Shown here piece after piece: positions 1 to 10,366 of a stretch of DNA of 64,000 nucleotides (position 1 is its first letter; every line of letters starts with the position of its first letter). This stretch comes from Butyrivibrio sp. INlla14 (lineage in GTDB: Bacteria; Bacillota; Clostridia; Lachnospirales; Lachnospiraceae), in the NCBI RefSeq assembly GCF_900102515.1, contig NZ_FMVS01000009.1, positions 62,001-126,000 on the forward strand, read 5' to 3'. The translations under genes were made by a program, and so were the position numbers. The notes under the pieces are model-generated. The model was not told the DNA's origin and searched no databases. It saw nothing but the letters and a program-made list of their open reading frames with translations.

Positions 1-2
1 TA

Positions 3-1070
3 TATCAGGGAGAGTGGCAGAATTATATCGACAATACAGAGCTCAACTGGGCTGCTACAGACAAAGAGGGTAAGCCTCTTCCAGAAGGAACAGAAGTTGA
101 GGTAACTCTTCAGGCGATTCCTAGCTACTATGACAAGGTTGAAGATCCTACTACTCTTCAGAATGCAGGTCTTTACCTTAGAACACCTATGACAGTTGAT
201 AACACTGAACCAGAGATCGTAAATGTTGCTCCAAATGCTGAAGACCCAACAAAGATCGATGTAACAGTTAAGGATAACCGTTATGTATCAGCACTTCTTG
301 TATATGACAAGAATGGAAAGAGCCTTGAAAAGCATGCTATCAACCAGACAGAAGAAGGCGCTGAGACTGTAGTAACAATCAATAATTATGATAAGAAGAT
401 CTTTATTGATGTAGCAGACTATGCTCTTAACATTGTTGAGTATCGTATAAACAACACAGACCATGAAGAGACAGAGTTCGTTGAGTCTATCACAATTGAC
501 CAGGGTGAAGAGATCATTCTCGGAACATGGGTAATGGATAACTTTACAGCAACTGTTGGTCCTGATTGGCTTGCAGAGGGCGCTGATGGTGTTACATGGT
601 CATCTTCAGATGAGGATGTATGCTATGTTCTTTCATCAGGTCTTTTCCTTACATTTAGTGAGGGCGAATGCATAGTTACAGCAGAGACAGTCAATACAAC
701 AGTTGATGGTGAGCACCTTACAGCTCAGATCAAGGTTATTGTAAATGATGAGCTTTATGAGGGCAGCAAAGAGCTTCCTGAGAACCTTCCTGAGGATGTT
801 CCAGCAGAGTTCAGAGCACGCTTTGAGCAGATCAAGGCTGCAAGAGCAGCTAAGGCAGATGACAGCGCTTCAGAGGCATCAAGTGAGGCTTCAAGCGTAG
901 TTGCTGAAGATGAAAAGACAGATGATGCAGCAGTAGCAGCTTCTTCTGAGGTAGTAGAAGAGGCATCTGACGAGGCATCTACAGGCGCTTCTGATGATGA
1001 AGTAGTAGAGGATCAGGCTGGAGAGGCTGGTTCAAATGAAGAAGTTGTAGGAGGAGAGAATGATGATTAA
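3..1070 (+). CDS. Secreted/cell-surface protein, C-terminal part (probably S8 subtilase-type peptidase tail)
   Basis: The reading frame is open from the first bases of the window, so the gene starts upstream and only its last 355 codons are seen. The visible part begins with a beta-rich region (about residues 1-150) containing TVDNTEPEI and a segment like the domain that follows the catalytic part of lactocepin/C5a-type S8 peptidases. A bacterial Ig-like (Big_2-type) region follows, with GVTWSSSDEDVCYV. The end is a low-complexity Ala/Ser/Glu/Asp-rich tail of about 90 residues without an LPxTG motif or a membrane anchor. No catalytic residues are in view, so the S8 assignment is an inference from the tail alone. 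It overlaps the start of the next gene by about 11 nt, which suggests translational coupling and a functional pair. Confidence 0.6.
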   Translation, partial: YQGEWQNYIDNTELNWAATDKEGKPLPEGTEVEVTLQAIPSYYDKVEDPTTLQNAGLYLRTPMTVDNTEPEIVNVAPNAEDPTKIDVTVKDNRYVSALLVYDKNGKSLEKHAINQTEEGAETVVTINNYDKKIFIDVADYALNIVEYRINNTDHEETEFVESITIDQGEEIILGTWVMDNFTATVGPDWLAEGADGVTWSSSDEDVCYVLSSGLFLTFSEGECIVTAETVNTTVDGEHLTAQIKVIVNDELYEGSKELPENLPEDVPAEFRARFEQIKAARAAKADDSASEASSEASSVVAEDEKTDDAAVAASSEVVEEASDEASTGASDDEVVEDQAGEAGSNEEVVGGENDD

Positions 1071-1857
1071 ATTATTGAATAGGGGAGTCGTTCTCGGATT
1101 AACAGCAGCAGTTCTTTTCTCAGTAGCACCAGCACAGACAGTTGCGGCAGCAGATGTTGCCCCACTTCACACAAGTGTTACTGTTGATGGAAAGGATTCA
1201 AAGCAGACAGTTACTTATGATCTTAATCTTGATACAGTTACTACTACAGATGGTAGAGTTGCTGTAACATACGATCCTGAGGTACTTGAGCTGACAAAGG
1301 CAGCTGATAAAGTTAATTTTGACATAGAGGACTTCAATAGCGATTATTCAGATGAGGATTCAAAAGGTGTAGCATTTGCTTATGTTAATGCTAAGCCAAA
1401 GAGCCGTAACGGAAAAGTTCTTCACGTAAAGTTTGCTGTTAAGGACTGGACTAAGGCTCAGGACACTGTTATCAAGACAGAGGTATTTGGTATCAACAAC
1501 GAGGATCAGGAGGTTGTTCCTGCAACTGTTATCGAAGATCAGGTTTCAGTTGGAAGAAATAAGCCAGTTACTCCTCAGAACGTTACAGCTACACAGGTAG
1601 TTGGCGGTGTTGAGATCAAGTGGACCAAGGATGAGAACGCAGATTACTACGTAGTATATCGTGCAAAGTCCGAAGAAGGACCTTACCAGAAGGTTGGTAC
1701 TTCTAAGGGTGATTCACTCCTTAATGTATTCGTAGGCCAGAAGGACTACTACTATAAGGTAGTTGCTCACCAGACAGGTTCACCATCTTATGATTCAGAG
1801 CCTTCAGCTCCAGTTAAGGTTACTGTAACAAAGCTTCTTGGAGTTATTGGTGGCTGA
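1060..1857 (+). CDS. Secreted cohesin-like plus fibronectin type III protein
   Basis: A 265-residue secreted protein. Residues 1-31 form a signal peptide (hydrophobic LGLTAAVLFSVAPA core, likely cleavage after TVAAA). Residues about 38-150 resemble a cohesin-type beta sandwich: alternating beta strands, VAVTYDPEVLELT near residue 70 and a VLHVKFAVKD strand. Residues about 170-258 are a fibronectin type III domain (PQNVTATQV, then WTKDENADYYVVYRA and YYYKVVA). There is no C-terminal anchor. An AGGAGG at 1049-1054 serves either ATG 1060 or ATG 1063. The start lies inside the end of the upstream surface-protein gene, so the two are probably made together. A cohesin fold could bind a dockerin, but none is visible here and the true ligand is unknown. 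The family call is from fold-like pattern only. Confidence 0.65.
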   Translation: MMIKLLNRGVVLGLTAAVLFSVAPAQTVAAADVAPLHTSVTVDGKDSKQTVTYDLNLDTVTTTDGRVAVTYDPEVLELTKAADKVNFDIEDFNSDYSDEDSKGVAFAYVNAKPKSRNGKVLHVKFAVKDWTKAQDTVIKTEVFGINNEDQEVVPATVIEDQVSVGRNKPVTPQNVTATQVVGGVEIKWTKDENADYYVVYRAKSEEGPYQKVGTSKGDSLLNVFVGQKDYYYKVVAHQTGSPSYDSEPSAPVKVTVTKLLGVIGG

Positions 1858-1881
1858 TAAGAATTTACATTAAATAATGAA

Positions 1882-1926
1882 GAGACCTGCATCAATTAAG
1901 GTGCGGGTCTCTTTTTTCTTTTTTTA
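1882..1926 (+). terminator. Rho-independent terminator after the surface-protein pair
   Basis: A 12-bp stem (GAGACCTGCATC with GGTGCGGGTCTC, two G.T pairs) closes a 6-nt loop and is followed by a run of 14 T broken by one C. It separates the surface-protein pair from the heat-shock operon. Confidence 0.9.
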
Positions 1927-1956
1927 TAATTCATACATTATTAATAAATGTAGAGG

Positions 1957-1985
1957 TTGACATTGGATGTAGGGAGTGATATTTT
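1957..1985 (+). promoter_or_regulatory. Sigma-A type promoter of the hrcA operon
   Basis: A perfect -35 TTGACA (1957-1962), a 17-nt spacer and a weaker -10 TATTTT (1980-1985). The expected start of transcription falls just before the CIRCE element at 2001-2027, as in other HrcA-controlled operons. Confidence 0.7.
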
Positions 1986-2000
1986 ATGATACAGAAGATG

Positions 2001-2027
2001 TTAGCACTCAAACCTAGTGAGTGCTAA
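2001..2027 (+). promoter_or_regulatory. CIRCE operator (HrcA binding site)
   Basis: A perfect copy of the CIRCE inverted repeat: TTAGCACTC, 9 nt, GAGTGCTAA. HrcA binds this element and represses heat-shock genes. It sits between the promoter and hrcA, so HrcA should control its own operon together with grpE, dnaK and dnaJ. Confidence 0.97.
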
Positions 2028-2081
2028 CACTCAAAAATACCATTCCAATGAATTTAACCGGTGAATGCAGAGGAAAGGCCT

Positions 2082-3113
2082 ATGGAACTAGACGAGAGAA
2101 AAAGAAAAATACTTCATGCTATAGTTAAGAATTACCTGGAAACAGGAGAGCCTGTAGGAAGTCGTACCATTTCCAAGTATACAGATCTTAACCTTAGCTC
2201 AGCCACAATCAGAAATGAAATGGCTGACCTTGAGGAAATGGGACTTATCTTACAGCCTCATACTTCAGCAGGTCGTATCCCTTCAGATCAGGGCTACAGA
2301 GTATATGTAGATGAGATGCTAAGGGACAAGGAGCAGGAAGTTGAGAACATGAAGGAGATGCTTCTTGACAAGGAAGAGAAGCTTGAGAACCTGCTCAAGC
2401 AGGTTGCCAAGACTTTGGCTGTAGATACTAACTATGCAACCATGATATCTGCACCTCAGATCAGGAAGAATAAGCTTAAGTTCATACAGATTTCCAAGGT
2501 GGATGAGGGACATCTTTTAGCTACCATAGTAATTGAAGGCAATGTCATCAAGAACAAGATCATTCCAGTTGATGAGGTTTTGGATGATGCCACAATGCTC
2601 AAACTTAACATCCTTATGAATACAAGACTTGATGGTCTTGCAGTTGAGGATATTAACTTAGGTCTCATCGCTGCTGTCAAACAGGAGGCAGGTATTCACA
2701 GTGAGATCATTGGAAATGTTATAGATGCCGCAGCAGAATCTATCACAGCTGATGAAGATCTGCAGATCTACACAAGCGGAACAATGAATATTTTCAAGTA
2801 TCCTGAGCTTACAGACAGTGCCAAGGCCAGCGAACTGATCAGTACTTTTGAGGACACCAAGGATCTTACCAGCATTGTTGAGGGAACTCTTTCAGCAGAT
2901 ACTGAGGAGACTGGAATACAGGTTTATATTGGTAATGAAACTCCCGTACAGGCCATGAAGGATTGCAGCGTAGTTACAGCAACCTACGAGCTTGGAGATG
3001 GCATGAAGGGTACAGTAGGTATAATAGGACCTAAGCGAATGGACTATGACAAGGTTATATCGACTCTTAAGAACATGAGACATGCGCTGGATGATCTTTA
3101 CAAGAAGGACTAG
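2082..3113 (+). CDS. hrcA: Heat-inducible transcription repressor HrcA
   Basis: HrcA binds CIRCE and represses class I heat-shock genes; its activity in the family depends on GroEL. The protein starts MELDERKRKIL with a winged-helix domain (about residues 1-75, GSRTISKYT and SATIRNEMADLEEMG) followed by the GAF-like domain. The ATG at 2082 is chosen over the in-frame GTG at 2061 because MELDERKRK is the usual HrcA N-terminus and AGAGGAAAGG lies just before it. The product is 343 residues, normal for the family. It is the first gene of hrcA-grpE-dnaK-dnaJ and follows its own perfect CIRCE site. Confidence 0.95.
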   Translation: MELDERKRKILHAIVKNYLETGEPVGSRTISKYTDLNLSSATIRNEMADLEEMGLILQPHTSAGRIPSDQGYRVYVDEMLRDKEQEVENMKEMLLDKEEKLENLLKQVAKTLAVDTNYATMISAPQIRKNKLKFIQISKVDEGHLLATIVIEGNVIKNKIIPVDEVLDDATMLKLNILMNTRLDGLAVEDINLGLIAAVKQEAGIHSEIIGNVIDAAAESITADEDLQIYTSGTMNIFKYPELTDSAKASELISTFEDTKDLTSIVEGTLSADTEETGIQVYIGNETPVQAMKDCSVVTATYELGDGMKGTVGIIGPKRMDYDKVISTLKNMRHALDDLYKKD

Positions 3114-3158
3114 CGCAGTTTGACATAGATTAGTGATTATCATCAGGAGGCAATTGAT

Positions 3159-3833
3159 TTGAGTAATACAGACAAGAAAGAGAAACAGGTTTCCGAGCAG
3201 GAGAAAGAGGTTCTCGAGGATATCATGGAAGAGCTCGAACAGGAAGCAGAAGAGAGAGCTGAGAACAAGGAATCCGAGAACAAGGAAACAGAGAGCAAGG
3301 AAACAGAAAATATGGATTCAGCGGACAAGGCTGAGGCGCCTGCAGATGCTGAAGCTCACAAGAAGAAAGGACCTTTTGCCAAGAAAGAGAAAAAGGATCC
3401 ACTTAAAGAGAAAGTTGAAGAACTCAATGACCGTGTCATGAGACAGATGGCCGAGTTCGATAACTTCAGGAAGAGAACAGACAAGGAAAAGGCTCAGATG
3501 TTTGAACAGGGCCAGGGTAGTGTCCTTGAGAAGCTTCTTCCCGTTATAGATAATTTTGAGAGAGGCCTTGCAGCAGTTCCAGAGGCAGAAAAGGATGGAG
3601 CTTTTGCAGATGGTATGAACAAGATTTACAAGCAGCTTATCAAAGAACTTGAAAATCTTGGAGTAACCCCAATTGAAGCTGTGGGTAAGGAATTTGATCC
3701 TAACCTTCACAATGCAGTAATGCAGGTTGAGAGTGCGGAGTACGAATCCGGAATAGTAGCACAGGAACTTCAAAAGGGATATAAGTTCCACGACACCGTG
3801 CTGAGACATAGCATGGTTGCTGTTTCACAGTGA
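3159..3833 (+). CDS. grpE: Nucleotide exchange factor GrpE
   Basis: GrpE releases ADP from DnaK. The start is TTG at 3159, placed 8 nt after a perfect AGGAGG (3145-3150). Residues 1-85 are very acidic and lysine-rich with short repeats (ENKESENKETESKETEN). The conserved core follows: a long coiled-coil helix (RQMAEFDNFRKRTDKEK) and the C-terminal beta domain ending VLRHSMVAVSQ. At 224 residues it is slightly long because of the N-terminal extension. It lies between hrcA and dnaK in the CIRCE-controlled operon. Confidence 0.95.
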   Translation: MSNTDKKEKQVSEQEKEVLEDIMEELEQEAEERAENKESENKETESKETENMDSADKAEAPADAEAHKKKGPFAKKEKKDPLKEKVEELNDRVMRQMAEFDNFRKRTDKEKAQMFEQGQGSVLEKLLPVIDNFERGLAAVPEAEKDGAFADGMNKIYKQLIKELENLGVTPIEAVGKEFDPNLHNAVMQVESAEYESGIVAQELQKGYKFHDTVLRHSMVAVSQ

Positions 3834-3834
3834 T

Positions 3835-3853
3835 GATCGCTTTGAATGCGATC
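3835..3853 (+). other. Small hairpin between grpE and dnaK
   Basis: GATCGC, a 7-nt loop and GCGATC form a 6-bp stem directly after the grpE stop, with no T-run. It may be an mRNA processing or stability element; this is inferred from position only. Confidence 0.4.
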
Positions 3854-3891
3854 TGAATAAATAAGATATATCAGATTATTTGTAATTATAA

Positions 3892-5790
<1,899 letters not shown>

Positions 5791-5830
5791 GTCTTTGTTA
5801 ATGGATATCTACGTTGAGTGAGAATATAAT

Positions 5831-5862
5831 AATAGCCAGGCGGGATTTTCCGTCTGGCTATT
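5831..5862 (+). other. Stable intercistronic hairpin between dnaK and dnaJ
   Basis: AATAGCCAGGCGG pairs with CCGTCTGGCTATT (13 bp, one G.T) around a 6-nt loop. No T-run follows, so it is unlikely to be a full terminator. It could stabilise or split the dnaK and dnaJ messages and so set their ratio (inference). Confidence 0.6.
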
Positions 5863-5884
5863 AAGAGAATTTATCAGGAGTAAT

Positions 5885-7060
5885 ATGGCAGAACAGAAGC
5901 GAGATTATTATGAAGTCCTTGGTGTCAGCAAGGGCGCCAGTGAGGACGAAATAAAGAAAGCATACAGAGTGCTTGCCAAGAAGTATCACCCAGATATGAA
6001 TCCGGGAGATGCATCTGCAGCTGAGAAGTTCAAGGAAGCATCTGAAGCTTATGCTGTACTGAGCGATCCAGAGAAGAGACGTCAGTATGATCAGTTTGGT
6101 CATGCGGCCTTTGATGGTGGTCAGGGCGGCTTTGGTGGCTTTGACTTTAATGGTGCAGACTTCGGAGATATTTTTGGAGATATCTTTGGAGATTTCTTTG
6201 GAGGCGGCAGAGCCAGAGGCGGAGCTAGAACAGGCCCTTCAAAGGGTGCGAATCTTCGTGCCAGCGTACGTATAACTTTCCTTGAGGCAGTCTTTGGTTG
6301 TGAGAAGGAACTTGAGCTTACTATCAAGGATCCATGTCCAACTTGTCATGGAACTGGTGCTAAGCCTGGTACATCTGCGCAGACATGTTCTAAGTGTGGT
6401 GGTAAGGGACAGATTGTTTATACTCAGCAGTCTTTCTTTGGCACTGTCAGAAATGTTCAGACATGTCCAGAATGTGGTGGTACTGGTAAGGTTATCAAGG
6501 ATAAGTGTACAGATTGCCATGGTAGTGGATATATTGCCAGCAGGAAGAAGATCAAGGTTACAATTCCTGCAGGTATAGATAATGGACAGAGTGTAAGGAT
6601 CAGAGAAAAGGGTGAGCCAGGTGTTAATGGCGGACCAAGAGGAGACCTTCTTGTAGAGGTTATCGTATCTGATCATCCTATTTTCCAGAGAGAGGGATAC
6701 GACATTTATTCTGTAGTCCCTATGTCTTTTGCAATTGCAACACTTGGAGGAACAGTTATCATTGATACTGTTGATGGTAAGGTAGCCTATGATGTCAAGC
6801 CTGGTACACAGACTGATACAAGAGTAAGACTTCGTGGAAAAGGTGTTCCTTCCCTTAGGGACAGAGATACAAGAGGCGATCACTATGTAACCCTTGTTGT
6901 TCAGGTTCCTGAGAAGATTTCCAAGGAAGCCAAAGAACTTCTCAAGCAGTTTGATGAGAAGACAGGAGATAGTCTTGGAGCAGCTGATCGTGTTATGGGT
7001 TCTGGTGATAAGGGACCAGATAACGGTGGCGGCAAGAAAAAGAAGGGATTATTCAAATAA
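5885..7060 (+). CDS. dnaJ: Chaperone DnaJ (type I Hsp40)
   Basis: Stimulates the DnaK ATPase and delivers substrates. The J domain covers residues 5-70 with the HPD motif in [10 protein letters not shown]. The Gly/Phe region is next, with repeated FGDIFGD units at about residues 90-105. Four zinc-binding repeats follow ([32 protein letters not shown]), and then the beta-sandwich substrate domains. The C-terminus is Lys/Gly-rich (GGGKKKKG). At 391 residues it is a complete type I DnaJ. It is the last gene of the heat-shock operon and is followed by a terminator. Confidence 0.98.
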   Translation: MAEQKRDYYEVLGVSKGASEDEIKKAYRVLAKKYHPDMNPGDASAAEKFKEASEAYAVLSDPEKRRQYDQFGHAAFDGGQGGFGGFDFNGADFGDIFGDIFGDFFGGGRARGGARTGPSKGANLRASVRITFLEAVFGCEKELELTIKDPCPTCHGTGAKPGTSAQTCSKCGGKGQIVYTQQSFFGTVRNVQTCPECGGTGKVIKDKCTDCHGSGYIASRKKIKVTIPAGIDNGQSVRIREKGEPGVNGGPRGDLLVEVIVSDHPIFQREGYDIYSVVPMSFAIATLGGTVIIDTVDGKVAYDVKPGTQTDTRVRLRGKGVPSLRDRDTRGDHYVTLVVQVPEKISKEAKELLKQFDEKTGDSLGAADRVMGSGDKGPDNGGGKKKKGLFK

Positions 7061-7080
7061 CAATAATCTAAAATATAAAA

Positions 7081-7146
7081 ATCGAGGAGAGACCTCCTTT
7101 CAGCGTTGTTCAGAGAAGTCGGTCTCCCCTCGATATTTTTGATTTT
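7081..7146 (+). terminator. Terminator of the hrcA-grpE-dnaK-dnaJ operon
   Basis: A long stem pairs ATCGAGGAGAGACC with GGTCTCCCCTCGAT (13 of 14 pairs, one A.C mismatch) around a loop of 26 nt and is followed by ATATTTTTGATTTT. The loop is unusually large for a simple terminator. Confidence 0.75.
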
Positions 7147-7194
7147 ACACATCTGTATTTGTATATTTAAGTAAGTATATTTGGTTATAGATTG

Positions 7195-7224
7195 TTCACA
7201 TATTCTTGTGATATATGTTATACT
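7195..7224 (+). promoter_or_regulatory. Candidate sigma-A promoter for prmA-rsmE
   Basis: TTCACA (5 of 6 to TTGACA), an 18-nt spacer and TATACT (5 of 6 to TATAAT), about 85 nt before prmA. A second TATACT lies at 7243-7248 without a clear -35. Confidence 0.5.
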
Positions 7225-7308
7225 TCGTTGGTTGTAATGTTGTATACTTTGAGTGATGACTATCAAAAATACTTGGATAGATATATTGTTTGAAAGGATA
7301 AGATTCTT

Positions 7309-8346
7309 ATGAAATGGATGAGGTTTAGGGTTCGTACCAATGAAGAGTCAGAGGATATAATTGTTAGTTATCTTGAGGACATTGGACTTGAAGGAGCGCA
7401 GATTGAGGATAATGCGCCTCTGACTGCGGCTGAGAAGGAGCAGATGTTTATTGATGCGCCTGAACTTGAGCCTGATGAGGCACCTAGCGGAATAGAGAGT
7501 GGCGTAGCTTACCTTAATTTCTTTTTGGAAATAGATGATGAGAATATGCTGACAGTAGAGCTTCCAAATGAGGATGGGGACTATGTCAAGGAGAAGAGGA
7601 CTCCTGAGCAGATGCAGGCTGATATTAGGGAGAAGCTTGATGAACTTAAGACTTTTTCTGATATCGGAGATGGTACAATATCTGTTGATGTAACAGAAGA
7701 TATAGACTGGATCAATAACTGGAAGCAGTATTTCCACAAGTTTTATATAGATGATATTCTGGTAATTCCTTCCTGGGAAAAGGAAACTGAGGATGACGAG
7801 AACAAGGCACAGATGGTTCTGCATATTGATCCCGGAACTGCCTTTGGTACTGGAATGCATGAGACAACACAGCTTTGTATCAGAATGCTCAAAAAGTACG
7901 TTAATTCAGAAACTGAGCTTCTTGACGTAGGTACTGGTAGCGGTGTATTATCTATTCTTGCATTGATGTTTGGTGCCAAGCACGCAGTTGGTACAGATCT
8001 TGATAAATGCGCTATTCCAGCGGTAAAAGAGAATATGGAAAATAACGGTATTGCGCCTGAAAAATTCGATATGATGATTGGAAATATTATCGATGACAAA
8101 AAGGTTCAGGATACTGTTGGATATGATAAATATGATATAGTAGTAGCCAATATTCTGGCTAATGTACTAGTACCTCTTACTCCGGTGATCATGAATCAGC
8201 TCAAGAAGGGCGGAATATATATAACATCCGGTATTATAAATACCAAGGAGGAAGAGGTTAAGAAAGCACATCTTGATGCTGGACTTGAGATACTTGAAAT
8301 CCATCATCAGGGCGACTGGGTTTCAATCACATCGAGGAAAAACTGA
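7309..8346 (+). CDS. prmA: Ribosomal protein L11 methyltransferase
   Basis: PrmA methylates ribosomal protein L11 using S-adenosylmethionine. The AdoMet-binding motif DVGTGSGVLSI is at about residue 205 and the catalytic-loop-like VVANILANVLVPL at about residue 280. The substrate-recognition domain is N-terminal (residues 1-100), followed by an acidic insert (EKETEDDENK). At 345 residues it is longer than the enterobacterial enzyme (about 293), mostly in the N-terminal half. It overlaps rsmE by 1 nt (TGATG), and dnaJ-prmA-rsmE is the classical Firmicutes order. Confidence 0.92.
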   Translation: MKWMRFRVRTNEESEDIIVSYLEDIGLEGAQIEDNAPLTAAEKEQMFIDAPELEPDEAPSGIESGVAYLNFFLEIDDENMLTVELPNEDGDYVKEKRTPEQMQADIREKLDELKTFSDIGDGTISVDVTEDIDWINNWKQYFHKFYIDDILVIPSWEKETEDDENKAQMVLHIDPGTAFGTGMHETTQLCIRMLKKYVNSETELLDVGTGSGVLSILALMFGAKHAVGTDLDKCAIPAVKENMENNGIAPEKFDMMIGNIIDDKKVQDTVGYDKYDIVVANILANVLVPLTPVIMNQLKKGGIYITSGIINTKEEEVKKAHLDAGLEILEIHHQGDWVSITSRKN

Positions 8347-9098
8347 TGTACCATTTCTTTGTTGACGGCTCACAGATAACACCTGATTTTAAAAGTGTAG
8401 AGATAACAGGGAGCGATTATAATCACATAGCCAATGTTCTCCGAATGCAGAAGGGAGAGCAGTTTTCAGTAAGTATAAGAGACGATGATGAGGGTAAGGA
8501 AATCTTCTATGAAATAGAGGAGATCACGGATTCATCAGTTATTGGTAAACTCTGTTTTATTGAGAAGGTAGGCAATGAACTTCCTTCCAGGATATATCTT
8601 TTTCAGGGACTTCCCAAGGTGGACAAGATGGAGCTTATTATCCAGAAGGCGGTAGAACTTGGGGCGTTTCAGGTGATTCCTATGGCAACCAAGAGATGTG
8701 TTGTTAAGCTTGATGATAAGAAGGCAGAGAATAAGATAAAGAGATGGCAGGCTATTTCTGAGGCTGCGGCCAAACAGAGTAAGCGTGCCATTATTCCTGA
8801 GGTTACAATGCCTGTTACAATGAAACAGGCTGTAGAACTTGCCAAGGATATGGATGTGAAGCTTATTCCATATGAGAATGCCAAGGGCATAGAAGAAACC
8901 AAAAGGATTATAGAGGCCATAGAGCCTGGCCAGAGTATAGCCATATTTATTGGGCCTGAAGGAGGCTTCTCTGAGCAAGAGATTGAGCTTTGCCAGAACA
9001 ATGATATTAAGCCTATCACGCTAGGAAAGAGAATCCTTAGAACTGAGACTGCAGGATTTACAATTATTTCATGGCTTATGTATCATCTTGAAAAATGA
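8346..9098 (+). CDS. rsmE: 16S rRNA (uracil1498-N3) methyltransferase
   Basis: A SPOUT-class enzyme that methylates U1498 of 16S rRNA. Residues 1-70 form the PUA-like domain. The C-terminal knot motifs are IAIFIGPEGGFSEQE (about residue 200) and LGKRILRTETAG (about residue 228), which bind AdoMet. At 250 residues it has the standard length. The ATG overlaps the prmA stop codon by one base, so the two are translationally coupled. Confidence 0.94.
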   Translation: MYHFFVDGSQITPDFKSVEITGSDYNHIANVLRMQKGEQFSVSIRDDDEGKEIFYEIEEITDSSVIGKLCFIEKVGNELPSRIYLFQGLPKVDKMELIIQKAVELGAFQVIPMATKRCVVKLDDKKAENKIKRWQAISEAAAKQSKRAIIPEVTMPVTMKQAVELAKDMDVKLIPYENAKGIEETKRIIEAIEPGQSIAIFIGPEGGFSEQEIELCQNNDIKPITLGKRILRTETAGFTIISWLMYHLEK

Positions 9099-9194
9099 TT
9101 TTTAAGCTTTGAAGTTTTCTGATTGATAAGTAGTTAAAAGGCAGATTACAGCCATTGCCATATTATTATAAGTTTTAAGAGTTAGGATACAAAA

Positions 9195-10352
9195 ATGCAG
9201 GCATATTTAGATAATTCAGCGACAACAAGGGTCTACGACGAGGTGGCCCAGGCGGTCTATAAGACAATGACAGAGGAATATGGAAACGCATCAAGCGTTC
9301 ACCATATGGGTACAATTTCAGGAGAAAGAGTTGCAGCGGCTAGGGAAACTATAGCTAATACGTTGAAAGTAGATCCTGCAGAGATTCTTTTTACATCAGG
9401 AGGAACAGAGTCTGACAATCTTGCTATTATTGGAACTGCCAGAGCTAATAAGTGGAGAGGCAAGCACATAATAACAACCTCTATCGAACATCCTGCAATT
9501 CAGGAGACAACAGCTTTTTTGGAAAAAGAGGGATTTGAAACAACTTATCTTCCTGTTGGACCAGATGGAGTGGTAAATCTTGAGGACTTAAAAGCTGCCA
9601 TCAGACCAGATACTATTCTTGTTTCCATGATGTTTGTAAATAATGAGATTGGAGCTATTGAACCTATTGAAGAGGCTGGCAAACTTATAAAGTCTGTAAA
9701 TCCTGAAATTGTCTTCCATGTTGATGCGGTTCAGGCTTATGGCAAGGTTTTGATAAGGCCAAGATCTATGAACATAGATCTTTTGTCAGTTAGCGGGCAC
9801 AAGATTCATGGCCCCAAGGGAATAGGCTTTTTATATATCAAGAAGGGAACAAAAATTGTCAATATCTGCTATGGCGGAGGCCAGCAGAAGGGAATGCGTT
9901 CAGGAACAGAGAATGTTCCAGGCATTATTGGGCTTTCACTCGCAGCTAAAATGTGCTATGAAGACTTTGATGCCAAGATAAAGAAGCTCTATGATCTTAA
10001 GAAGTATCTCATAGATTCACTTAATGAGCGTCTTACTGATATTAAGATAAATGGACCAGAGTGGGATAAGGGAGCACCTCACATTGTGAGTGTTTCTATA
10101 AAGGGGCTTGCAGCAGAAACTGTTCTTAATATGCTGAGCAGCAAGGAAATATATGTTTCTGCGGGAAGTGCTTGTACTTCAAATAATCCTCATGTTTCAG
10201 ACACTCTTAAGGCTATCGGACTTGATAAGAGCCTTTTAGAGTCTACAATCAGGATCAGTATGTCATTTATGACTACCAGGGAAGAGATAGATTATTTATT
10301 GGATACACTTTGTTCACAGGTAGAGACCATGAGAAAGTTCTACCGCCACTAA
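9195..10352 (+). CDS. Cysteine desulfurase (IscS/NifS family, probably the ThiI partner)
   Basis: A PLP enzyme that takes sulfur from cysteine as a protein persulfide. Motifs seen: FTSGGTESDN, HVDAVQAYG, the PLP-lysine motif SGHKIHGPKGIG (about residue 200) and the catalytic cysteine in AGSACTSNNPHVSD (about residue 325). At 385 residues it is full length. It is followed 14 nt later by thiI. In Bacillus the equivalent gene, nifZ, feeds sulfur to ThiI for 4-thiouridine in tRNA, and that role is likely here. No iscU/sufU or iscR is adjacent, which argues against a general Fe-S assembly role. Confidence 0.93.
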   Translation: MQAYLDNSATTRVYDEVAQAVYKTMTEEYGNASSVHHMGTISGERVAAARETIANTLKVDPAEILFTSGGTESDNLAIIGTARANKWRGKHIITTSIEHPAIQETTAFLEKEGFETTYLPVGPDGVVNLEDLKAAIRPDTILVSMMFVNNEIGAIEPIEEAGKLIKSVNPEIVFHVDAVQAYGKVLIRPRSMNIDLLSVSGHKIHGPKGIGFLYIKKGTKIVNICYGGGQQKGMRSGTENVPGIIGLSLAAKMCYEDFDAKIKKLYDLKKYLIDSLNERLTDIKINGPEWDKGAPHIVSVSIKGLAAETVLNMLSSKEIYVSAGSACTSNNPHVSDTLKAIGLDKSLLESTIRISMSFMTTREEIDYLLDTLCSQVETMRKFYRH

Positions 10353-10366
10353 GAAAGGAATTATTT

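Noticed and set aside
3318..3809. Open frame of 163 codons on the minus strand inside grpE
   Set aside because: Antisense of a certain gene; leucine/phenylalanine-rich artefact of the acidic-lysine codon use of grpE.
6239..6883. Long open frame of 214 codons on the minus strand inside dnaJ
   Set aside because: Cysteine/serine/threonine-rich composition typical of antisense of a zinc-finger gene, no ribosome binding site, and complete overlap with a certain gene.
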